A stretch of DNA of 36,872 nucleotides, taken from Oscillospiraceae bacterium. GTDB taxonomy: Bacteria > Bacillota > Clostridia > Oscillospirales > Oscillospiraceae. Each line of letters begins with the position of its first letter. Position 1 is the stretch's first letter. Location: assembly GCA_029257695.1 (NCBI GenBank), contig JARIAU010000050.1, positions 1 through 36,872 of the forward strand. Direction: 5' to 3'. The notes beneath the pieces are model-generated. The model searched no databases, was not told the DNA's origin, and saw only the letters and a program-made list of their open reading frames with translations. Of this stretch, positions 14,981-23,531 are shown in pieces. A program made the position numbers and the translations under genes.

Positions 14981-15982
14981 TCAGACCCAAGCATCCTCGG
15001 TTTCCCGTTTCTTATCTCGAGTCATCAGGCACATCAGTGCCTCTCTGGGGGGCAATCCCTCATACAACACCGCATAAGCGGCCTCTGTGATGGGCATTTC
15101 CACCCCCCGCTTGTGGGCCAGCTCTCTGGCCGACTGGGCGGCATAGATGCCTTCCACCACCGCACCGACCTGCTTGACTGCCTCCTCCGGTTCCAACCCC
15201 TGACCAATCAGGATGCCGGCCCGGTGGTTACGGGAATGCATACTGGTGCAGGTGACGATCAGATCTCCCACGCCGGTCAGCCCGGCAAAGGTGGCCTGCT
15301 TACCGCCCATGGCAACGCCAAGGCGGGCGATTTCCGTCAGACCACGGGTCATCAGCATGGCTCTGGTATTATCCCCAAAGCCCATTCCATCGCAGATGCC
15401 GGCACACAGGGCAATGACATTTTTCAATGCAGCACCCAGCTCCGCACCCACCACATCATCGGAGGTATACACCCGGAAATGCTCATTCATGAACAAGGTC
15501 TGGGTCAGTTCTGCAGCCGCACGGTCGGCCGAAGCGGCCACAATGGCACTGGGGATACGGCGTCCCACTTCCTCCGCATGAGTCGGCCCACACAAGGCCA
15601 CCACCGGGCAGCGCCCGCCGGTTTCCTCCTGAATGGCCTCCGTAAACCGCTTAGAGGTCCCATTCTCAATGCCCTTGGACACACTGATTAACACAGTGCC
15701 ATCCCGCACAATGGGATCGAGCTGCTTCGCCGTGGCACGGACAGCAAAGGACGGCGTTGCCATGACTACGGCATGGCAATCGGCTGCGACAGTCATATCC
15801 CAGGTCAGCTTGAGTTCCTCCGGCAGACGCACGCCCTTCAACATGGGATTTTCACGGCCTGCCTGCATCTGCTCACACTCATCCTGCCGATAAGACCACA
15901 GGGTCACATCATGCCCGTTTTCCAGCAGATTCAGCGCCAGAGCCGTACCCCAGCCGCCGCTGCCCAACACACAGACTTTCAC
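14981..15982 (-). CDS. gpsA: Glycerol-3-phosphate dehydrogenase [NAD(P)+]
   Basis: This is a 333-residue cytosolic enzyme that reduces DHAP to sn-glycerol-3-phosphate for phospholipid synthesis. The N-terminal dinucleotide motif VLGSGGWGTALA (5-16), the ALCGPTHAEEV segment and the AALKNVIALCAGICDGMGFGDNTRA block with the catalytic-type lysine are standard. The start is GTG at 15982 with AAGGAGG upstream inside the end of plsY (2-nt gap), so the two are coupled. Its product is the acceptor for PlsY, the adjacent gene. Length is normal. Confidence 0.95.
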   Translation of the reverse strand: MKVCVLGSGGWGTALALNLLENGHDVTLWSYRQDECEQMQAGRENPMLKGVRLPEELKLTWDMTVAADCHAVVMATPSFAVRATAKQLDPIVRDGTVLISVSKGIENGTSKRFTEAIQEETGGRCPVVALCGPTHAEEVGRRIPSAIVAASADRAAAELTQTLFMNEHFRVYTSDDVVGAELGAALKNVIALCAGICDGMGFGDNTRAMLMTRGLTEIARLGVAMGGKQATFAGLTGVGDLIVTCTSMHSRNHRAGILIGQGLEPEEAVKQVGAVVEGIYAAQSARELAHKRGVEMPITEAAYAVLYEGLPPREALMCLMTRDKKRETEDAWV

Positions 15983-15984
15983 GA

Positions 15985-16629
15985 TCAGCCCTCCTTCTTC
16001 TCACCTTTCTTGCGGAAGGAGAACTTGTTCTCCTCCCCTTTCACGATTCGAACCACATTGCTTCGGTGACGCCAGATCACCAGGCCACCGATGACAAGGC
16101 CAAAGCCAATCACAAGCGGATCCCGATAAAGCACTGCCGTGCCGATCATAAAGGTCACGCTGCCCAACAGAGAGCCGAGGGATACCATCCGAGTCAGCAG
16201 CACCGTCAGCAAAAACACGCCAAGCCAAGCAAGACCCATACGCCAATCGATCATCAAGATCATCGCAACCTCCGACAGCACACCTTTGCCGCCCTTGAAC
16301 TGGAACATGCAGGGGTACATATGGCCCAGCATACAGCTGAGACCGGCAATATACTCACCCACAACGCCCCAGCCCAGTACACGGCCCAGCAGCCAGCCGC
16401 CGATCAGGACAGAGAGCACAGCTTTGAGTGCATCGCAAAGGATGACCACAGCGGTCATCCCACCGCCGAACACTCGGTAAAAATTGGTCAATCCTGCATT
16501 TCCACTTCCGTGGGTGCGGATGTCATCGTGAAAAATATACTTAGAAATCAGCAGTGCCCCATTGAAGCAGCCCAGCAAGTAGCTGGCTGCCACCGTCACC
16601 ACCAGAAGAAGTGCGCCCATTCCCAACAT
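15985..16629 (-). CDS. plsY: Acyl-phosphate:glycerol-3-phosphate acyltransferase
   Basis: This is a 214-residue integral membrane enzyme that moves an acyl group from acyl-phosphate to glycerol-3-phosphate, making lysophosphatidate. About five to six membrane segments are visible. The glycerol-phosphate motif reads HGSGNAGLTNFYR, a variant of the common GSGNPGATN, and the acyl-phosphate motif FKGGKG is intact. The C-terminal tail is lysine-rich. The ATG is 2 nt after the der stop, with GGAGG inside der's end. It pairs functionally with gpsA downstream. Confidence 0.93.
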   Translation of the reverse strand: MLGMGALLLVVTVAASYLLGCFNGALLISKYIFHDDIRTHGSGNAGLTNFYRVFGGGMTAVVILCDALKAVLSVLIGGWLLGRVLGWGVVGEYIAGLSCMLGHMYPCMFQFKGGKGVLSEVAMILMIDWRMGLAWLGVFLLTVLLTRMVSLGSLLGSVTFMIGTAVLYRDPLVIGFGLVIGGLVIWRHRSNVVRIVKGEENKFSFRKKGEKKEG

Positions 16630-16631
16630 GG

Positions 16632-17963
16632 TTATTCTTCCTCCTTCTCACCCTTCTGACGGATGGTCAGCCGGATGGGCGTACCCTCCATACCAAAGGT
16701 GCTGCGGATCTGGTTTTCCAGATAACGCTGATAGGAGAAGTGGAACAAACGGGAATCGTTGCAGAAAATCACAAAGTGCGGCGGTTTGACTCCGATCTGC
16801 GTCATGTAGTAGATCTTCAAGCGACGGCCCTTGTCCGTGGGCGGCTGCACACGGGTGGTTGCATCGGCCAGCAAGGAGTTCAGCACACCCGTCTTGATGC
16901 GCAGCGTTGCCTGATCGTTGACATAATTGATGAGATCAAACAGACGATTAACACGCTGACCGGTCAGTGCGGAGATGAAAATAATGGGTGCATAGGTCAT
17001 ATAGCCCAGATCTGCACGGATCTCTGCACGCATCCGATCCATGGTCTTGTCGTCCTTCTCCACGATGTCCCACTTATTGACCACGATGATACAGGCCTTG
17101 CCTGCCTCATGGGCCAGTCCGGCCACCTTGGTGTCCTGCTCGGTAACGCCGTCGTTGGCATCAATCATAATCAGGCAGACATCGGCACGATCAATCGCCA
17201 TAGTAGCACGGAGCACGGAGAATCGCTCCACACTGTCCACCACTTTGGACTTTTTCCGCATACCGGCAGTATCAATGAGCAAATACTTGCCATGTTCATT
17301 TTCAAAGTAGGAGTCCACCGCATCTCGGGTCGTGCCCGCCATATTGCTGACGATCACACGCTCTTCGCCCAAAATCCGGTTGATCAGAGAGGACTTGCCC
17401 GCATTGGGTTTGCCGATCACCGCCACCTTGATGATGTCGTCGTCGATTTCCTCCTCTTCCTCCGGGGGGAAGTACTCCAGACAAGCCTCCAACAGGTCAC
17501 CTGTACCATGGCCATGGACCGCGGACACCGGGATGGGATCCCCCAGACCCAGATTATAGAACTCATAGATCATGGGATCCGGATGACCGGTGGAGTCCGC
17601 CTTATTGACGGCCAGAAGCACCGGTTTCTTGGACCGGAGCAGCATATTCGCCACATCCTGATCGGCGGCAGTCACACCGGTATGCAGATCACACACCAGC
17701 ACGATCACCGTTGCATTCTGGATGGCCAACTCGGCCTGCGAACGCATGAACTGCAGGATTTCGCTGTCGGTATTGGGTTCAATACCGCCGGTATCCACCA
17801 CGGTGAACTTCCGTCCGCCCCACTCACACTCGGCATACAGACGGTCACGGGTCACGCCGGGCGTATCTTCCACGATCGAAAGCCGCTGTCCCGCCAGTCG
17901 ATTAAACAGCATAGATTTGCCCACATTCGGGCGGCCAACAATGGCCACAACAGGTTTTGCCAT
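16632..17963 (-). CDS. der: Ribosome biogenesis GTPase Der (EngA)
   Basis: This 443-residue protein has two tandem GTPase domains and a KH-like C-terminal domain. The first P-loop GRPNVGKS lies at about 7-14 after MAKPVVAIV, with DTGG and NKAD motifs following. The second P-loop is GKPNAGKSS, with DTAGMRKKSKV and NKWD. It acts in 50S subunit assembly. I start at the ATG at 17963 (MAKPVV), the conserved N-terminus, with AAGGAAG upstream; a GTG four codons earlier sits on the SD. It follows the DUF512 gene by 16 nt, an arrangement common in clostridia. Confidence 0.95.
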   Translation of the reverse strand: MAKPVVAIVGRPNVGKSMLFNRLAGQRLSIVEDTPGVTRDRLYAECEWGGRKFTVVDTGGIEPNTDSEILQFMRSQAELAIQNATVIVLVCDLHTGVTAADQDVANMLLRSKKPVLLAVNKADSTGHPDPMIYEFYNLGLGDPIPVSAVHGHGTGDLLEACLEYFPPEEEEEIDDDIIKVAVIGKPNAGKSSLINRILGEERVIVSNMAGTTRDAVDSYFENEHGKYLLIDTAGMRKKSKVVDSVERFSVLRATMAIDRADVCLIMIDANDGVTEQDTKVAGLAHEAGKACIIVVNKWDIVEKDDKTMDRMRAEIRADLGYMTYAPIIFISALTGQRVNRLFDLINYVNDQATLRIKTGVLNSLLADATTRVQPPTDKGRRLKIYYMTQIGVKPPHFVIFCNDSRLFHFSYQRYLENQIRSTFGMEGTPIRLTIRQKGEKEEE

Positions 17964-17979
17964 ATTCAAACTCACTTCC

Positions 17980-19353
17980 TTAATACGAGGGATTATAGGT
18001 ATGATACTCTTCCTGTGCCTCCATAGGACAGGATGTTTTTCGTTCGCCGCTCAAACCGAAAATGGCATCGCACAGCTCCATGCCATCCGAGCCCACAAAG
18101 GTGATGGGCACCCCCAGTGCCTCCTCCACCTGCTCAATGGTTACATCGTCCAAAAACACATTTTCGTGGTAGCGGAGCATACAATCCGGCAGCAGCAGCC
18201 GTTCCCCCAGAGGCTTGCCCTTCAGCTGCGCGATGAGATCGGTTCCCGTGACCAGACCGGCCACGGTAATGGTTTCCCCGAAAAAGTGGTTGATGATACA
18301 CACCACTTGTCCGTCAAATCCACCATAGGCTTCCTTCGCCCGTTCCACCAGCGATTGGAGCATGGGATAGGCCGAAACACCCGTGGCCAGCGTAAAGGGG
18401 GCCACCGTTTCCGGGAAATCCGCCGTTTTCAGCCCCGCCATGAACTCGCTTTCCAGCAGGCGCAGCATACCCACGCCGTTTTCCAGCTGGCGATAGCCTT
18501 CGTAGTAATCCTCATCCGGCAGATCCCGCTCCGCAATCAGATAAAATTCATCAGAACACCAGAAAATCGTGCTTCCGTGTTCTTCCATACACTTGCGGCC
18601 AAAGGTTTCCACCTGATCAATGACTTCTCCGGCACTCTCCCGATCATAGGTCCGCAGCGGGTACAGGCCCTCCCGATACTTGGTGACACCGACCGGGACA
18701 ATGGACACACCATCCACTCCGGGGTACATCTCCATCAGGTCCTCCATGGTGCGCTGAAGCGCAGGACCATCGTTGATGCCGGGACAGGACACGATCTGAC
18801 AATTCATATGGATGCCGTTTGCCGCCAGCCGACGCATCACCTCGATGGAATCGCCTGCACGGCGGTGTCCCAGCATCATACAGCGAAGCTCCGGATCGGT
18901 CGTATGGACCGACACATTCACCGGAGAAATCCGCAGATCAATGATGCGCTGAATCTCACGGGGGGAGAGATTGGTCAAGGTGATAAAGTTGCCCAGCAGG
19001 AAGGACAGGCGAGCGTCATCATCCTTAAAATACAGCGTCTGCCGCATTCCCTTTGGCATCTGATCCACAAAGCAGAAAATACAGTTATTGGCACAGGAAC
19101 GGGCATGATCCATCAAATAGGTTTCAAACTCCAGACCCAAATCCTCGCCTTCCCGTTTGCGGACTCGAACCTGCCGTTCCTGTCCTTCCTCCGTTTTCAG
19201 CGTCAGCACCAATCGGGGGTCATAGGTATAAAATTTATAATCCAACACATCTACGATGGGATTGCCATTCACTTGGGTCAAAGTCTCTCCCGGACGCACG
19301 CCCGCACGGCTGGCAGGCGAACGGGGATCCACCGATTTAATCTTTGTGCTCAT
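17980..19353 (-). CDS. DUF512 family protein: PDZ domain plus radical-SAM-like domain
   Basis: This is a 457-residue protein. An N-terminal PDZ-like region (PASRAGVRPGETLTQVNG, 13-30) precedes a radical-SAM type cysteine motif CANNCIFC with C87, C91 and C94. A barrel-like region and the DUF512 C-terminal domain follow (TGVSAYPML, INHFFGETITVAGL). The family is widespread in clostridia and cyanobacteria next to der, but its reaction is not known to me. It may modify a ribosome- or rRNA-related target given the neighbour; this is inference. The start at 19353 has TTGGAGGA upstream. Confidence 0.88.
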   Translation of the reverse strand: MSTKIKSVDPRSPASRAGVRPGETLTQVNGNPIVDVLDYKFYTYDPRLVLTLKTEEGQERQVRVRKREGEDLGLEFETYLMDHARSCANNCIFCFVDQMPKGMRQTLYFKDDDARLSFLLGNFITLTNLSPREIQRIIDLRISPVNVSVHTTDPELRCMMLGHRRAGDSIEVMRRLAANGIHMNCQIVSCPGINDGPALQRTMEDLMEMYPGVDGVSIVPVGVTKYREGLYPLRTYDRESAGEVIDQVETFGRKCMEEHGSTIFWCSDEFYLIAERDLPDEDYYEGYRQLENGVGMLRLLESEFMAGLKTADFPETVAPFTLATGVSAYPMLQSLVERAKEAYGGFDGQVVCIINHFFGETITVAGLVTGTDLIAQLKGKPLGERLLLPDCMLRYHENVFLDDVTIEQVEEALGVPITFVGSDGMELCDAIFGLSGERKTSCPMEAQEEYHTYNPSY

Positions 19354-19383
19354 GCTGTGGTCCTCCAACTGCACAATATGCGT

Positions 19384-19389
19384 ATGATA
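19384..19389 (-). promoter_or_regulatory. Possible promoter -10 of the DUF512-der-plsY-gpsA operon
   Basis: On the minus strand TGG-TATCAT (-10 at plus 19384-19389) is an extended -10. The best -35 at 17 nt is poor (GAGTTT). It lies between the rpmF terminator and the first gene of the operon, where a promoter is needed. Confidence 0.4.
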
Positions 19390-19411
19390 CCATGATATTT
19401 TACCCGAAACT

Positions 19412-19452
19412 CAGGCAAAAGTAAAGAGCCTGCCGCATTTGCGGACAGGCTC
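19412..19452 (-). terminator. Terminator after rpmF
   Basis: On the minus strand GAGCCTGTCCGC pairs with GCGGCAGGCTC (plus 19426-19452, one bulge), followed by TTTACTTTT. It separates yceD-rpmF from the DUF512 operon. Confidence 0.85.
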
Positions 19453-19471
19453 GTTACTCTGTAATTTGAAA

Positions 19472-19663
19472 TTACTTAGCGGCCTCAGCATTCTTGCTGT
19501 AATCACGGCCGTTGTAGGTCCAGCAGGACGTGCAAATACGATGAGGGAGACGGGGAGCACCGCACTTGGGGCAAGTCAGGACACCGGGATTCTCCAGCTT
19601 CCAGACATTGCTGCGTCTCTTATCGCGACGAGCCTTGGACACTTTCGTCTTCGGGACTGCCAT
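19472..19663 (-). CDS. rpmF: 50S ribosomal protein L32
   Basis: This is a 63-residue L32 with the standard basic N-terminus MAVPKTKVSKARRDKRRS and a zinc-binding set of four cysteines (C31, C34, C44, C47), i.e. the C+ form. ATAGGAGGTG precedes the ATG at good spacing. It follows yceD, the usual pairing, but with an unusually structured ~190-nt spacer between them. Confidence 0.97.
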   Translation of the reverse strand: MAVPKTKVSKARRDKRRSNVWKLENPGVLTCPKCGAPRLPHRICTSCWTYNGRDYSKNAEAAK

Positions 19664-19856
19664 ACTCTAGGACACCTCCTATAATAATGTCTGCTGTCAA
19701 CCGAAAGGCAGACAAGCTATGACAATGCGTATTCCTACGCGGCGGGCGATGTGCAAGGTTTCGGGTGCTGCGTTACCCAAAACCTCGCACATAACACGCC
19801 TGCGCAGTTCAGAACTGCATTGCGCTTAAGCCCCATTCGGGGGAGCTTACAAAAAG
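19664..19856 (-). other. Structured yceD-rpmF spacer with a 17-bp hairpin
   Basis: The spacer holds no convincing gene but several consecutive hairpins on the minus strand. The strongest is a 17-bp stem with two G-U pairs (plus 19750-19766 and 19775-19791) around an 8-nt loop. Others are GCAGT/ACTGC near 19815-19830, AAGC-CCC/GGG-GCTT near 19829-19850 and GTCTGC/GCAGAC near 19690-19715. None has a following T run, so they are not ordinary terminators. Possible explanations are a ribosomal-protein leader, an mRNA processing site or a small repeat. Confidence 0.5.
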
Positions 19857-20357
19857 TTAATCCTGCTTCTCCAGCAGCTTGGCCAACACCGCCATACGGG
19901 GATCGATCTCCGGCTTGCAGGTACACTCGCCTTCATTCAAATCCGCACCGCAGCGGAAGCAGCGGCCCTTGCAATCCTCCTTGCAGAGGTTGCTGGTGTC
20001 CATGCCATAGACGAAATCATCTTCAATCACATCATCGACATGCAGCACCGTACCGTCCAACAGGACGATTTCGTCATTTTCCTCATCTTCCAGATGATCC
20101 GCCAGCATATGCTCAAAGGGCAGCTCCATCCAACGCTGGAAGGGCTTTCCACAGCGGTCACAATTCACATGAAGATTGGTGACGGCCGTGCCGGTCATCA
20201 TCAAAAGGCCCGCATGGTTGCGGACTTCGCCGGTCACATGGACAGGCTCCACAATGGGATGCGTCCCATAGAACTCCAGCTCGGACAAATCCAGCTTGAA
20301 ATCAAAGGGCAACGCCTCGCCAGGATGGACAATCAATTCTTTCAAATCGAGAAGCAT
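19857..20357 (-). CDS. yceD: YceD/DUF177 family protein (23S rRNA accumulation protein)
   Basis: This 166-residue soluble protein belongs to the DUF177 family, genetically linked to 23S rRNA in bacteria and plants and normally encoded beside rpmF. The central CDRCGKPF motif and a C-terminal cysteine cluster (CKEDCKGRCFRCG, then CTC) probably bind zinc. The middle is acidic (EDEENDE). I start at the ATG at 20357 with GAGGTG upstream. A near-perfect promoter lies 30 nt upstream. Confidence 0.9.
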   Translation of the reverse strand: MLLDLKELIVHPGEALPFDFKLDLSELEFYGTHPIVEPVHVTGEVRNHAGLLMMTGTAVTNLHVNCDRCGKPFQRWMELPFEHMLADHLEDEENDEIVLLDGTVLHVDDVIEDDFVYGMDTSNLCKEDCKGRCFRCGADLNEGECTCKPEIDPRMAVLAKLLEKQD

Positions 20358-20386
20358 AGTACACCTCGCATAACGGCACAAGTTGT

Positions 20387-20415
20387 ATTATACCGCAAGG
20401 CTCCCCCGGTGTCAA
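20387..20415 (-). promoter_or_regulatory. Consensus sigma-A promoter of yceD-rpmF
   Basis: On the minus strand TTGACA (plus 20410-20415) and TATAAT (plus 20387-20392) are exactly 17 nt apart, with a TG-like GCGG before the -10. This is the strongest promoter match in the window, fitting ribosomal-protein expression. Confidence 0.9.
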
Positions 20416-20558
20416 ACATTTTTTCTGACCCAACGGGAATTTTCTCCAAAACGACCTTATGTGCGGCATTCTGGTTCATTATAACGGTTTTTTCTCCACT
20501 TTGCAACAAACTTTCTCGATTCTCTGATCCCTTTGCTGTTTTTTCTTTTTCTTTGTGG

Positions 20559-20596
20559 TATAATATCTTATCATTTTACAAACAGGAGGGTCCTGT
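20559..20596 (+). promoter_or_regulatory. Promoter and SD hairpin of the RluA-family gene
   Basis: An extended -10 (TGG-TATAAT, -10 at 20559-20564) precedes the gene; the -35 is weak. The SD AGGAGG lies inside a small perfect inverted repeat, ACAGGA-GGG-TCCTGT (20582-20596), which could limit ribosome access. Confidence 0.5.
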
Positions 20597-20600
20597 CCTT

Positions 20601-21569
20601 ATGAAGGAACTCACCATCGGGAAAAACGACGCAGGTCAGCGGCTGGACCGCTACATCGCCAAAACGCTGCCGCTGCTCCCTGCTCCCCTGGCGCAGAAAT
20701 ATATCCGCATCAAGCGCATCAAGCTCAACGGCAAGCGTGCCGACCGGGACACCCGGCTCAAGGTGGGCGATGTGCTGCAATGCTACATCAACGATGAATT
20801 TTTTGACACACCTACACCGGAAAACGCCTTTTTGAAGCTGTTCAAGCCCAAGCTGGACATCGTCTACGAGGACGATCACATCCTGCTGGTGAACAAAGCA
20901 CCGGGCATGGTAGTACACGCTGACGAGACGGAAAAGGTCAACACGCTCATCAACCATATTCAGGCCTACCTCTACCAAAAAAAGGAGTGGAGCCCTTATT
21001 GGGAGAACTCCTTCACCCCCGCCCTCTGCAACCGCATTGACCGGAACACCGGCGGCATCGTCATCGCTGCAAAGACCGCCGAGGCTCTGCGGGTCATGAA
21101 CCAGAAGATCCGGGATCGGGAGCTGGAAAAGCTCTATCTCTGCGTGGTTCTGGGCCGTCCCTCTCCCGCAGCCGGCACCTTGGAAGGGTTCATTCTCAAG
21201 GACGAAGCCAAAAAGCAGGTGTCCGTCCGCTCCAAGCCGGTTCCCGGCGGCAGAAAAGCCATCACAAAATATCGCACACTCGCCTCTGCCAAAGGACTTT
21301 CCCTGGTGGAATGTGACCTCATCACCGGTCGCACGCATCAGATCCGTGCCATGATGAGCCACGCCGGTCATCCCCTTCTGGGCGACGGCAAATATGGAAA
21401 CGAGCGCATCAACCGCCAGTACGGCAAGCACCATCAGGCCCTTTGGAGCTACCAACTCACCTTCCGGTTCACCACCGATGCCGGCGAACTGGAATACCTG
21501 AACGGGAAATGCTGGAATGTGGCGCATGTGGACTTTGTGGATGAATTTTTCCCAGGTACCACCCTCTGA
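20601..21569 (+). CDS. RluA/RluC-family 23S rRNA pseudouridine synthase
   Basis: This 322-residue protein has an N-terminal S4 RNA-binding domain (residues 1-65, GQRLDRYIAK through IKRIKLNGKRADRDTRLKVGD) and a C-terminal catalytic domain. The active-site stretch NRIDRNTGG places the catalytic Asp at 147. LVNKAPGMVVHAD and GRTHQIRAMMSHAGHPLLGDGKYG are the other conserved blocks. It isomerises uridines in rRNA; RluC-type targets are likely but cannot be fixed from sequence. The start at 20601 follows an AGGAGG 11 nt upstream. Confidence 0.92.
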   Translation: MKELTIGKNDAGQRLDRYIAKTLPLLPAPLAQKYIRIKRIKLNGKRADRDTRLKVGDVLQCYINDEFFDTPTPENAFLKLFKPKLDIVYEDDHILLVNKAPGMVVHADETEKVNTLINHIQAYLYQKKEWSPYWENSFTPALCNRIDRNTGGIVIAAKTAEALRVMNQKIRDRELEKLYLCVVLGRPSPAAGTLEGFILKDEAKKQVSVRSKPVPGGRKAITKYRTLASAKGLSLVECDLITGRTHQIRAMMSHAGHPLLGDGKYGNERINRQYGKHHQALWSYQLTFRFTTDAGELEYLNGKCWNVAHVDFVDEFFPGTTL

Positions 21570-21578
21570 CAAAACATC

Positions 21579-21616
21579 AAAACGCACCGAACTGCACAAA
21601 TGTTCGGTGCGTTTTT
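21579..21616. terminator. Bidirectional terminator between the RluA and ABC-F genes
   Basis: AAAACGCACCGAAC (21579-21592) pairs perfectly with GTTCGGTGCGTTTT (21602-21615), flanked by A and T runs, between convergent genes. Confidence 0.9.
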
Positions 21617-21619
21617 CGT

Positions 21620-23404
21620 TTATCCCTTCCGGGCCGCAATCTCTTCTGCCAATTCTTCCAGATAAAGCCAACGCTCGGTTTTTTCCTCCAGCGTCTGCTC
21701 CAGCTTGGCTTTCTCTTCCATCAACTCCTGCAAACGGACATAGTCACTGGCCGCCTGCGCCATCTTCCCGTCCACCACAGCAATTTTCTCCTCCAAAGCA
21801 GCCAAATCCGCTTCAATGGTTTCGTACTCCCGCTGCTCTCCATAGGTGAATTTGCGCTTAGGGGCCGGTTCCGTGCTTGTCTGTTTCTTCGGCTGGGTCT
21901 GCTTTTTCTCCGGTTTGTTCTCCTCCGGAATCCGCTTGTCCAGATAATCGGCATAATTGCCGGAATAGATCTGCACCTCCCCGTTGCCTTTCACTTCAAA
22001 AATGGCGTCCGCCATCTTATCCAAGAAATAGCGGTCATGCGACACCGCAATCACAACCCCCGGGAAGGTCAGCAGATAATCTTCCAGAATGGTCAGCGTG
22101 TCAATATCCAAATCGTTGGTGGGCTCATCCAAAAACAGCACATTAGGCGCTCCCATCAGAATCCGCAGCAGGTACAGTCTGCGCCGTTCGCCGCCGCTGA
22201 GCCGTCCGATCGGCGTGTGCTGCATGGCCCCGTCAAAGAGAAACCGCTCCATCAACTGCGAAGCAGTGAAGGTCCCCTCGCCTGTTTCAATGCGGTCGCC
22301 ACCCTCCGCCACATAGTCATAGGCCTTCTGATTCAGATCCATTTCTCGGCCTTCCTGCGTGAAGTAGCCGATCCGCACCGTAGAGCCGATGGTCACGGTT
22401 CCTGCTGTGGGCTGCAACACTCCGGCAGCCAGATTCAAAAGCGTACTCTTTCCGGCTCCATTGTGGCCGACAATGCCGATGCGATCCGTGCGCTTGACAT
22501 GATAAGTAACATCCGAAATGACTGTTTTTTCACCAAAACAGCAGCTGACATGCTCCATTTCAATGATCTGCTTTCCCAGTCGGCTCATACCGGCGGCAAT
22601 TTTCACCACCTGATCCAACTCCGGCGCAGACTGATCCTTCAAATCATGGTAACGCTGAATGCGCTCCTTGCTCTTGGTTCCTCTGGCTCTGGCCCCCCGC
22701 ATGATCCACTGGGCTTCCACCCGCAGCACCGACTGACGCTTACGCTCGGTCGCCTGTGCCATTTCCAGCCGCTGCGCCTTCAGCTCCAGATACTTGGAAT
22801 AGTTGGCTTCGTAGGAGTATGTGGCACCTCGGGTCAGTTCGGTGATTTTGGTCACGACACGCTCCAAAAAATAGCGGTCATGCGTCACCAGAATGACACC
22901 GCCCCGGAACCGGATGAGGGTTTCCTCCAGCCATGCCACCATTTCACTGTCCAAATGGTTGGTAGGCTCATCCAAAATCAGCACATCCGCCGGATGCACC
23001 AAGGCCGCTGCCAGCGCAACACGCTTGCGCTGACCGCCGGAAAGTGTCCCGATTTTTGCCTCAAAATCAGAAATCCCCAATTTGGACAGCATCGTCTTGG
23101 CCTCGTACTCCTTCAGCGTTCGAAACTCCTCCGGATAGTGCAGAAAGACCTGCTCCAGCACCGTGGCCTCTTCCTCCATCTGTGGATTCTGGGACAAATA
23201 GGAGATCTGCACATTGGGATCCCGGGCCAGCGTACCCTCATCCGCTTCTTCCACCCCGGCCAGAATTTTCAAAAAGGTGCTCTTTCCGGTGCCGTTGACA
23301 CCGATGATACCGATTTTCTCGCCTTCATCCAAATATAAATGCACATCTTGCAGCAGCTGCTTCGTGCCATAATTTTTGGAGATGTGCTCCGCAGAAATCA
23401 GCAC
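21620..23404 (-). CDS. ABC-F family ATPase (ribosome-associated, Uup-like)
   Basis: This 594-residue soluble protein has two ABC domains in one chain and no membrane part. The first carries Walker A GVNGTGKST (35-43), signature LSGGQRKRV and Walker B LILDEPTNHLD. The second carries GHNGAGKST, LSGGERRRL and FLDEPTNDLD. The inter-domain linker has the YSKYLELKAQR feature of ABC-F. The C-terminal ~80 residues (YETIEADLAALEEKIAVVD onward) form a coiled coil, as in Uup and some resistance ABC-F proteins. Such proteins bind the ribosomal E site to relieve stalling or antibiotic blockage. The start is GTG at 23404 with AAAGGAGG upstream. Confidence 0.9.
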   Translation of the reverse strand: MLISAEHISKNYGTKQLLQDVHLYLDEGEKIGIIGVNGTGKSTFLKILAGVEEADEGTLARDPNVQISYLSQNPQMEEEATVLEQVFLHYPEEFRTLKEYEAKTMLSKLGISDFEAKIGTLSGGQRKRVALAAALVHPADVLILDEPTNHLDSEMVAWLEETLIRFRGGVILVTHDRYFLERVVTKITELTRGATYSYEANYSKYLELKAQRLEMAQATERKRQSVLRVEAQWIMRGARARGTKSKERIQRYHDLKDQSAPELDQVVKIAAGMSRLGKQIIEMEHVSCCFGEKTVISDVTYHVKRTDRIGIVGHNGAGKSTLLNLAAGVLQPTAGTVTIGSTVRIGYFTQEGREMDLNQKAYDYVAEGGDRIETGEGTFTASQLMERFLFDGAMQHTPIGRLSGGERRRLYLLRILMGAPNVLFLDEPTNDLDIDTLTILEDYLLTFPGVVIAVSHDRYFLDKMADAIFEVKGNGEVQIYSGNYADYLDKRIPEENKPEKKQTQPKKQTSTEPAPKRKFTYGEQREYETIEADLAALEEKIAVVDGKMAQAASDYVRLQELMEEKAKLEQTLEEKTERWLYLEELAEEIAARKG

Positions 23405-23446
23405 GGCCCATCCCTCCTTTGATTTGATTTTTCGAATTTAGGTGGA

Positions 23447-23475
23447 TATTATACTCGTTTTCCGCTGCTCCGTCA
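23447..23475 (-). promoter_or_regulatory. Promoter of the ABC-F gene
   Basis: On the minus strand TTGACG (plus 23470-23475) and TATAAT (plus 23447-23452) are 17 nt apart, ~45 nt upstream of the GTG start. The rest of the 23405-23531 spacer shows nothing else convincing. Confidence 0.85.
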
Positions 23476-23531
23476 AATCACAGCCCAGAAATCAAGACCC
23501 CATCTCCACCTATAAGGACCACCACTCCCCT

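Noticed and set aside
19750-19791. 17-bp hairpin as an intrinsic terminator of yceD
   Set aside because: No T run follows it in either direction, and rpmF downstream needs transcription from the same strong promoter.
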